64,000 nucleotides of DNA from Thalassobaculum_A sp040219615 (GTDB lineage Bacteria > Pseudomonadota > Alphaproteobacteria > Thalassobaculales > Thalassobaculaceae): the NCBI RefSeq assembly GCF_040219615.1, contig NZ_JAVJSE010000029.1, forward strand, positions 62,001 through 126,000, read 5' to 3'. Positions 43,630 to 64,000 of the stretch are shown here, one piece after another; the stretch's first letter is position 1, and each line of letters opens with the position of its first letter. The translations under genes and the position numbers were made by a program. A model generated the notes under the pieces. That model saw only the letters and a program-made list of their open reading frames with translations, did not search any database and was not told the DNA's origin.

Positions 43630-46600
43630 CACCCGCCCCCGAGATTGGCCAGCTCGGCGTCGAACAGGGCCTCCAGCTCGGCGTCCGACATCGCGGTGAT
43701 CTCGGCGTCGTAGCTCGGCTCCGGCGGCAGTGGCGCAGCAGCCGTTGGGACCGGCGAGATATCCAGCAGCTCGGCCGCGAAATGCTCGGCCAGGGCCGCG
43801 ACGCTCGGGTAGTTGAACAGCAGGGTCGCCGGCTGGGTGGCGCCGAGCGCCGCCGAAAGCCGGTTGCGCAGCTCCAGCGCCAGCATGGAGTCGAGGCCGA
43901 GCTCGTTCAGGGCCTGGGACGGGTCGATCCGGCCCGGCTCGGCGACCCCCAGCACCGCCGCCGCCTCGGCCAGCAGCAGCTCGGCCAGCAGCGCGCCGCG
44001 TGCCTCCGGCGCGACCGCCGCCAGCCGGGCCGGGATGTCGGTCGCGGATGTCGCTGCGGTCGCCGCGGAACCGCGGGCAGGACGCGGCGCCCGGCGCACC
44101 GCCGTGGGCCGGAACCGCTGCAGATAGGCCGGCACCGCGTCGCCGTGGCCGGCCAGGAACGCCGGCCAGTCCAGGTCGACGAAGCCGACCTGCCCGCGGT
44201 CGCCGGCCATCGCGCGGGCCAGCCCGTCCAGGCCGTCCTCCGGCCGGATCGGCCGCACCCCGCTGCCGGCCATCGCCTCGGCATAGGCGCCCTCGACCAC
44301 CGCCCCTGCCTCGCCCCAGCCCCCCCAGTTGACGCTCAGCCCCGGCAGCCCCGCCGCCCGCCGGGCGCGCGCCAGGGCGTCGAGGAAGGCGTTGGCGGCG
44401 GCGTGGTTGGCCTGGCCGAGGTTGCCGATCAGCGACGCCGAGGTGGAGAACAGCACGAAATGCTCGAGGTCGCGGCCACGGGTCAGGCGGTCGAGGATGC
44501 GGGCGCCGTCGACCTTGGCGGGCAGCACGCCGGCGAACGCCTCCCAGGACTGCGCCACGATGGCGCCGTCGGCGACACTGCCGGCCAAGTGGAACACCCC
44601 CTTCAGCGGCCGTCCGTCGGCGTCTATTTCGGCCAGCAGCGCGGTCATCGCCGCCTCGTCGGCAACGTCGGCCACCCGCGGCTGCACCGCCGGGCCGAGG
44701 GCGGCCAGCCGCTCCGCCAGGGCCGGATCGGGCTCGCGCCGGCCGGCCAGCACCACCGCCCCGGCGCCGTGCCGGACCAGCCAGCCCGCCAGCAGCGGGC
44801 CGAGCCCGCCGAACCCGCCGGTGACCAGATAGGTTCCACCGTCGTCGAAGGCCGGCTCGGCCGGCGGCAGCGGGTGCGGCGCCAGCCGGGCCGCCAGTCG
44901 CTCGCCGCCGCGCCACGCCACTTCGGCCTCGCCGTCCGCCGCCGACAGTTCGCGCAGCAGGCAGGCGACCGGGTCGTCGTCGCCGGGATCGAGGTCGACG
45001 CGCCGGCAGCCGAGTTCCGGCAGCTCGAGCGCTGCCACCCGCCCGAAGCCGGTCAGGCTCGCACCCTCGACTCCGTCCAGGGCGGCCTCCCCGGTCTGCG
45101 CGCCGCGGGTCACCAGCAACAGCCCCTCGCGCCCGGCCCCGGCCATGGCGCGGGCCAGGTCAAAGGCGTCGCGTAGCGGCTGCTGGTCCGGCGCGTCGAC
45201 GCCGCCTGTATGGACCACCGTCGCCGGAGCATCGGCCAGTGCGGCCAAGGCTTCCGCGGCAGCCAGCGCCCGGGCCGCCTGCCCGCGCGCGACCAGCGCC
45301 GCCGCCAGGCCCTCGGCCAGGTCGCGGGCCGGGCCGTCGCGGCCATCATGCGCCGCCAGGACCGGCGTCGGGTCGAGCGCGCGGGCCAGGATCACCGTCT
45401 GCCGGCCCTCGGCGTCGGCCCCGACCGTCTCGACCGCCGCGAAGCCTTCCCCGGCCAGCAGCGCCCGCCAGCGCTCGGCCGGCAGCAGCGCATGGTCCGG
45501 GCGCAGGTCGGTGTCGGTGAACCGCCACCAGCCCTCGGTCAGGCCGAACACGATGTCCCACCAGCGCTGCGGCGCGGTGCTCTCGACCAGCAGCAGCAGG
45601 CCGCCCGGCGCCAACGCTTGCCGGAGGTGGCGCAGCGACTGCCTGAGATCGGCGGTGGCATGCACCACGTTGGCGGCGACCACCACATCGGCGGCACCGG
45701 GCGCGAAGCCCTGGCCGGCCGGCTCGCGCTCCAGGTCCAGCAGCTCGAAGCGGATGCCGGCGCGGTCGCCGAAGCGCTTCTCGGCCGCCGCCAGGAAGCC
45801 CGGCGAGACGTCCGTGAAGCGGTACTCGCAGCCGTCCAGCCCAGGCAGCAGCGCCGCCGTGGTCGCCCCGGTGCCGGCGCCGACCTCCAGCACCCGCGGG
45901 CGATGCTGCGGGCCGCGCCGGGCGGCGGCGGTCTCGAGCGCCCTGGCGGCGATGGCGTTGGCGGTCTCGGCCAGGCCGCCGCCGCCGTAGATCGAGGACG
46001 ATCCGTCGGCGAACAGCAGTTGCAGCGGGTCGGCCTCGCCGCGCAGCACGCCGGTCAGCCCGGCGCCGCAGCGCTCGACCAGGTCGACCTCGAGCTGGTT
46101 GTCCGGATAGGTGGCGCGCAGCCGCGATGCCAGGGTGAAGCTGTCCTCGCCGTCCGCCGCCGCGGCCAGGACGAACAGCCGGCGGAAGAGTCGGGCGTGC
46201 CGCGGCTGCACGCCGACCGCCGCCGGATCGCCGTCACCCGTCGCGCCCAGGGCCGTCAGCGCGTCGCGGGCATAGGCGGCGGCCAGCCGCTCCAGGTCGT
46301 CGGCCAGCCCGGTCGCCGGCAGGGCCGCGATCCGCGCCGCCGCCTCCTCCGCCGCCGGGGCCGCCAGCGCCGCCGGATCGGCCCAGTCCGGATCGGGCAG
46401 GTTCGCCGGCACCCATTCGACGGCCAGCAGCGAGTCGGTCACCGGGTCGCGGGGCGTCGGGGCCGCCACCCGCTTGATCTGCAGGCCGTCGACCGCGGCC
46501 AGCACCGCCCCGTCGGCGTCGGTCAGCACGAAATTCCCGACCGCGACCTCGCGGCTCGGCCCGCTGTCGGCGATCCGGGCATGGCAGAAGAACCGCTCGC

Positions 46601-49600
46601 CCGGGCGGCGCCAGACCCGCACCCGGTCGACCGACAGCGGCAGGAAGCCGCCGGCCGTGCCCTCGCCGGTGAAGGTCGCGCCCAGCAGCTGGAAGCAGGA
46701 ATCGAGCAGCGCCGGATGGATCGGCAGCTGCCCGGCGCTCTCCGCCAGGGCCGACGGACGCAGGATCTCGGCCAGCGCCTCGCCGTCGCCGCGCCAGATC
46801 GCATGCAGCCCGCGGAAGCTCGGGCCCAGGTCGATGCCACGGTCCCCCAGCATGGCGAACAGTGCATCGGGGCCGTCCCCGTCGGCGGCCAGCCGGGCCC
46901 GCATGGCGTCCAGGTCGAGGGGATCGGGCGCCGTGCCCACCTCGGTCTCGAGGCGGCCGCTCGCATGCAGCGTCCACTCGCCGTCCCCGCCCAGGCCATT
47001 GACGGTGTAGGCCCCGTCCAGCTCCAGCACGCACTGCATGGACACGCCGTCGTCCGGGACGGTCAGCGGCTCGGCGAACACCAGGTCGGCGACTGCCGGT
47101 GCCGCCTGCCCCCGCGCCTCGGCCATGGCGAGGCCGAGCACGGCATGCATGGCGCCGGGCGCCACCACCTCGCCGAACACCACGTGATCCGCCAGGAACG
47201 GCATGGTCCCGGCATCCAGCCGGGCCTCGTACAGGGTGGCGGCCACCGGCGAGGCGATCCGCCCGCCCAGCAGCGGGTGCTCCATGGACCGGCGCGGGAC
47301 CGACGGTCCCGAGGACCGGGGCTCCGGCCAGTGGCGGTCGCGCCGGAACGGGTACAGCGGCGCCGGCGCGCGGCACCAGCCGTCGCCGTGATAGGCCTGC
47401 CACTCGACCGGCGCGCCGAGCGCGTACAGCCGGGCCAAGGCCTCGGCCACCATGCGGCGGTCGTCGGCGCCGCGCCTCAGGCTGGGCAGGTACGTTGCCT
47501 GACCGTCCACCGACCGCCCGAGGGTCGACAGCACCGGGTGCGGCCCGACCTCGACCAGCACCCGGCAGCCGCGGTCGAGCACCGCGCGCAGCCCGTCGGC
47601 GAAACGCACCGCGCCGCGGGCCTGCCGGCGCCAGTAGCCGGCCTCGAACCGGGTGACGAAGCCGCCGGTCAGGTTGGATGCCAGCGGCAGCCGCATCGGC
47701 GTCCAGGCGACCGCGTCGGCCGCCCGCTCGATACCGTCCAGGCAGGGGTCCAGCACCGGCGAGTGGAAGGCGGTCGCCACCTCCAGCCGCTGCGCCGTCA
47801 GCCCGGCCCGCTCCAGCCGTTCGAGTGCCTGGGCCATCGCCGCGGTATCGCCGGCGATCACCGTGCTGGCCGGGCCGTTCAGTGCGGCGATCACCGCCCC
47901 GGTGCCGTCGATCGCCCGCTTCACCTCGGCCTCGGGCGCCAGCACCGCCGCCATGCCGCCGAAGCCGGCGCGCTCCTGCATCAGCCGGCCGCGCTCGGCG
48001 ATGAAGGCGATGCCGTCCTCGACCGACACCGCGCCGGCCACGCAGGCCGCCGCCACCTCGCCGACGCTGTGGCCGAGCACCGCCGTCGGCTCGACGCCCC
48101 AGCTTCGCCACAGCGCGGCGGTCGCCACCTCGACCGCGAACAGCAGCGGCTGCACCAGTGCGGTGCTGTCGAGCGCGGCGCCGCCGTCCCGCAGCCACGC
48201 CGACAGCGGCCGGCCGAGCCGGTCTCCCAGGGCCTCGTCGCAGCGCTCGATCACGTCGCGGAACGCCGGCTCGCCCAGCAGTCCGCGGGCCATGCCGGGA
48301 TACTGGCAGCCCTGGCCGGTGAACAGGAACGCCACCGCCGGCGCCTCTGACGCCCGTTCCGGCACCGCGGCGGCCAGGGCCTGGCGTGCCTCGCCCGGAT
48401 CCGCCGCCGCGACCGCCAGCCGGTGCGGGTGATGGCCGCGGCCGGCCGACAGGGTCGCGGCCAGGCCCGGCAGGTCGACGGCAGGGTCGGCCAGCGCGGC
48501 GTCGACTGCCGCGCGCGACGCCTCCAGCGCCTCCGGGTCGCGCGCCGACAGCGCCAGCACCTGCACCGGCCGCACGGCGGCGGGACGGGCCTCCACGGGC
48601 GGCGGTTCGGCGACGATCACATGGCCGTTGGTGCCGGAGAACCCGAACGAGCTGACCCCGGCGACCCGACGGCCTTCCCAGGCCACGGTCGCGGTCGGCA
48701 CCCGGAACGGGAAGCCGTCGGCGGCGATGTGCGGGTTGAGCGCCCGGAAGTTCAGATGCGCCGGGATCCGGCCGCGCTCGGCCGCCAGCGCCGCCTTGAT
48801 CAGCCCGGCCATGCCGGCCGCCGATTCCAGGTGGCCGATGTTGGTCTTCACCGAGCCGACGAAGCGGTCGCCGTCATCTCCGAACACGGTCGCGAGGGCC
48901 CGCGCCTCGATCGGGTCACCGAGCGGCGTGCCGGTGCCGTGCATCTCGACATACGAGACCGCGTCGGGCGCGATCCCGGCATTGCCCAGGGCCGCCCGGA
49001 TCACCGCCGCCTGGGCCGGGCCGTTCGGCGCCGTCAGGCCGTTGGAGCGGCCGTCCTGGTTGACGGCGCTGCCCAGCACCAGGGCGTGGATGCGGTCACC
49101 GTCGGCCAGCGCGTCGGACAGCCGCTTCAGCACCACGACGCCGCAGCCCTCGCCCCGGACATAGCCGTCGGCAGCGGCGTCCAGGGTCTTGCAGCGGCCG
49201 TCGGCGGCCATCATCCGGGCCTTGCTGAAGCCGATGGTCAACTCCGGGCTCAGGATCAGGTTGACGCCGGCGGCGAGGCCGAGCCCGATCTCGCCGCTGC
49301 GGAGCGCCTGCACCGCCAGGTGCACCGACACCAGCGACGACGAGCAGGCGGTATCCACCGTCATCGCCGGGCCCTGCAGGCCGAGGGTGTAGGACAGCCG
49401 CCCGGCGGCGACCGCGGCGGAGTTGCCGAGGCTGGCATGAGCGTCGATCCAGTCGACCCCGTCCTCGCGGTCGGCCAGCACCTGGGCGTAGTCGGTGGTG
49501 CTGAGGCCGACATACACCCCGGTCTGGCTGCCGGCCAGGCCATCGGGCGGGATCGCCGCGTCCTCCAGCGCGTGCCAGGCAGTCTCCAGCAGCAGCCGCT

Positions 49601-49992
49601 GCTGCGGGTCGATGCCGACCGCCTCGCGCGGCGAGATCCCGAAGAAGCCGGCGTCGAAGCGGTCGACCCCGTCGACGAAGCCGCCCCAGCGGCTGTTCAT
49701 CTTGCCGGGCGCGTCCGGGTCCGGATCGTACAGGGCGTCGACGTCCCAGCGCTCGCGCGGGACCTCGGAAATGGCGTCGCGGCCCTCGTCCAGCAGCCGC
49801 CAGTAGCTCTCCAGGTCCGGCGCGCCGGGGAACCGGCAGGCCATGCCGACGATGGCGATCGGCTCGCGCGCCCGGCCCTCGACCGCCTCCAGCCGCTGGC
49901 GCATGCCGGACACCGCCGCCAGCGCGCGGCGCAGCTGGGTCGCGGTGTCGATCGGGGCACTGTCGACCGGGGGATCGGTCCGCGTCTGTGCC

Positions 49993-50006
<14 letters not shown>
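43629..50006 (-). CDS. Type I modular PKS, one module: KS-AT-DH-MT-KR-ACP
   Basis: A 2125-residue enzyme. A head helix (ATQLRRALAAVSGMRQRLEAVE) is followed by KS (Cys221 in DTACSSS), AT with GHSVGE (Ser647) and TAFHSPVLDP, a malonyl-type signature, DH with ADHVVFGEVVAPG (His941) and LDSCFQ (Asp near 1101), MT with LEVGAGTGA near 1374, KR with LVTGGFGGLG near 1727 and ANHAAAN (His1868 where Tyr is usual), and ACP with DSML (Ser2040). The tail MSDAELEALFDAELANL resembles C-terminal docking helices. The module would add a malonyl unit, methylate it at the alpha carbon and reduce it to an enoyl or, if KR is weak, leave it oxidised. GTG start overlaps the previous gene by 14 bases; the stop overlaps FkbH. 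Confidence 0.95.
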
Positions 50007-61997
<11,991 letters not shown>

Positions 61998-62001
<4 letters not shown>

Positions 62002-64000
62002 GACGCCAGGTGCCTGTCTTCCATCTCGCGCAGGATCGAGTCGAGATCGTCACCGCTCAGCGACATGATCTCCTCGTCCTCCCCGGCGATCGGGTCGTCG
62101 ACAGCCGGGCTGGCGGCGGGGCCGACCAGACGCTCGACCAGATATCCGGCCACGGCCGCGACGGTCGGGTAGTTGAACAGCAGGGTCGCCGGCAGGGTCT
62201 CTCCGGCCAGCGCCCCCAGCCGGTTGCGCAGCTCGACCGCCATCAGCGAGTCCAGGCCCAGCTCGTTCAGCGGCCGGTCGCGCCGGACCGCCCCGCCGAC
62301 CGCCATCAGCGACCGCGCCTCGGCCTCGACCAGCGCGGCCATCCGCTCGACCCGTCGCGGTGCCGGCAACCCGGCAAGCTCGCCGCGCAGGTCCGCCGCG
62401 GCTGCCGGCCCGGCCGGAACGACCGGCTCGGACACGGCCCGCACCGGTTCGACCAGGTCGCGGAAGACCGGCGGCACCCGGTCGCCGAAATGCCGCCGCA
62501 GCGCCGGCCAGTCGATCGGCAGCGCCGCCAACCGCGGCCACGGCGCGTCGAGCGCCGCCGCCAGCGCGGCGATGCCCTCGGCCGGCGACAGGGTGCCCAT
62601 GCCGGCGTCGGCGAGCCGGCCGGCGACGCCCAGGCGGTCGGCAGCACCGACCTCGCGCCACGGCCCCCAGGCGACGCACAGCGCCGGCAGGCCGCGGGCC
62701 CGGCGCCGCTCGGCCAGGGCGTCGAGGGCGGTGTTGGCGGCCGCGTGGTTGGCCTGGCCCGGCGATCCCAGCAGGCCGGCCGCCGAGCCGAACAGCACGA
62801 AGGCGTCGAGCGGCCCGCACAGCCGGTCCAGGTGTTCCGCGGCGTCGATCTTGGCCGCCATCACCTTTCGGAGGCGCGCGGGCGTCATCTCGGCGAGCGG
62901 CCCGTCGTCGAGTTCGCCGGCGGCATGGAACACTCCGGCCAGCGGCGGCAGGTCGGCGGCGCTCCCGGCCAGCAGGCGCTCGACCCCGGCCGCCTGCGAG
63001 ACGTCGGTGGCGACGGTGCGGACCTCGGCACCGGTCTCGCGGAGCCGGTCGATCCGCGCCGAGATTTCCGCATCCGGCGCCCGGCGCGAGGCCAGCACCA
63101 GATGCCGTGCGCCCGCGGCCACCGCCCAGTCGGCGACCGCCAGCCCGAGCCCGCCGAGCCCGCCGGTCACCAGATAGCTGCGGTCGGCGCGGAACCGGAA
63201 CGGCGCCGGGTTCGACAGCACCACCTTGCCGAGATGGCCGGCGCGCTGCATCAGCCGGAAGCCGTCCGCCGCCACGGCCATCGGCATCACGGTGAGCGGC
63301 GGCAGGTCCATGCGCCCATCGGCGACCGCATCGACCGCCGCCCGCAGCAGCCGGCCGCCTTCGTCGTCGGTCACCGAGTCGAGCGCGACCACGTGATAGC
63401 GGACCCCCGGATACTCCGCCGCGACCCGCTCCGCCGGCCAGACGCCGGTGCGGCCGATCTCGACGAACCGGCCGCCCGGCTTCAGCACCGACAAGCCCGC
63501 GCGAATCGCGTCGCCGGTCAGGCTGTTCAGCACCACGTCGACGCCCTGCCCGCCGGTCGCCGCCATCACCCCGGCCGCGAAGTCGGTCGAGCGCGAGTCG
63601 AGCACATGGGCGACGCCGAGCCGGCGCAGATGCGCGCGCTTCCACTCGCTGCCCGCCGTCGCCAGCACCTCGGCCCCGGTCTTCAGGGCCAGCGAGACCG
63701 CGAAATGCCCGACCCCGCCGGCGGCGGCATGGACCAGCACCCGGTCGCCCGGCTTCACCTCGGCCAACTCGACCAGCGCATGCCAGGCAGTGAAGCCGGC
63801 GACCGGGATCGCCGCGGCCTGCTCGAGCGTCAGGCCGTCGGGCACCGGGACCGCGCGGGCCGCCGGCACGACCACGTGGCTCGCCAGGCTGCCGCCGGCG
63901 ACCGCCAGCACCCTGTCGCCCACCCGCAGGCCCTCGACACCGGGCCCGACCGCGCTCACCTCGCCGGCGCATTCGCCGCCGAACCGGCCGTCGCCCGGCA
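61998..64000 (-). CDS. Type I modular PKS, C-terminal part: ER-KR-ACP (partial)
   Basis: Only the last 667 residues are in the window; the gene continues past the right edge. From the edge: the middle of ER (GRFGGECAGEV, then HAAAGGVGHFA and VVLNSLTGDAI), KR (LVTGGLGGLG, and ANHAAAN with His at the usual Tyr) and ACP (GLDSLMAVEL). The ER shows that this upstream module makes a fully saturated unit, provided KR works. The tail LSGDDLDSILREMEDRHL resembles a docking helix for the next PKS, whose ATG overlaps this stop. Domains before ER (KS, AT, DH) are expected beyond the edge. Confidence 0.93.

Noticed and set aside
43630..44916. Upstream extension of the FkbH-like protein
   Set aside because: The extension overlaps the KR-ACP end of the PKS in another frame and is low complexity; the TGATG junction gives the proper start at 43629.

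Overview
The window is high-GC DNA (by eye about 70%) with dense coding and short intergenic gaps. Gene content points to an alphaproteobacterium, probably of the Rhodospirillales type: an ScfR-like short-chain acyl regulator, a TRAP transporter, a branched-chain amino acid type ABC transporter, a hybrid histidine kinase with Hpt domain, and large intergenic palindromic repeats of the RIME kind. That assignment is inference from gene families; no rRNA or tRNA gene was seen.

Layout. 1-3.5 kb: ABC transporter for a branched-chain-amino-acid-like ligand (LivH-type permease, cut by the window edge, and its Tat-exported binding protein), divergent from an XRE/ScfR regulator. 3.5-6.2 kb: single-domain response regulator overlapping a membrane hybrid histidine kinase. 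6.3-12 kb: M20 amidohydrolase and an RND efflux pump with its adaptor. 12.1-12.8 kb: two small conserved proteins. 13.3-15 kb: UbiB/ABC1-family kinase-like membrane protein.

From 15.1 kb a hybrid PKS-NRPS biosynthetic locus begins. On the plus strand a methyltransferase, a cytochrome P450 and a 3512-residue terminal megasynthase follow each other. The megasynthase reads KS-(no AT)-DH-MT-KR-ACP-ACP-Cy-A(MT inserted)-PCP-TE; its A-domain pocket reads as cysteine, so a thiazoline-type end group is predicted. On the minus strand, from the right edge down to 40 kb, lie three translationally coupled PKS genes (an ER-KR-ACP end cut by the edge; KS-AT-DH-MT-KR-ACP-KS-AT-DH-ER-KR-ACP; KS-AT-DH-MT-KR-ACP), an FkbH-like protein, a free-standing ACP and a condensation-fold acyltransferase, with a type II thioesterase and a second P450 nearby. 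Short helical tails and heads on the PKS proteins look like matching docking domains. They suggest one assembly line that runs along the minus strand and ends on the plus-strand protein 16 kb away.

Between the two halves (28-37 kb) is a catabolic-looking island: TRAP transporter (P, Q, M), cupin, NAD-dependent epimerase, IclR regulator with palindromic candidate operators, a thiamine-diphosphate enzyme, a sugar-isomerase-like TIM barrel, an SDR dehydrogenase and a SnoaL-like protein. Its substrate cannot be read from sequence. Four copies of a 130-160 bp inverted repeat sit only between 32 and 42 kb, in the gaps of this island and the tailoring genes.

The feature most worth follow-up is the split assembly line: its last PKS module has lost its acyltransferase cleanly, carries duplicated ACPs, and feeds a cysteine cyclisation module whose A domain carries an inserted methyltransferase.
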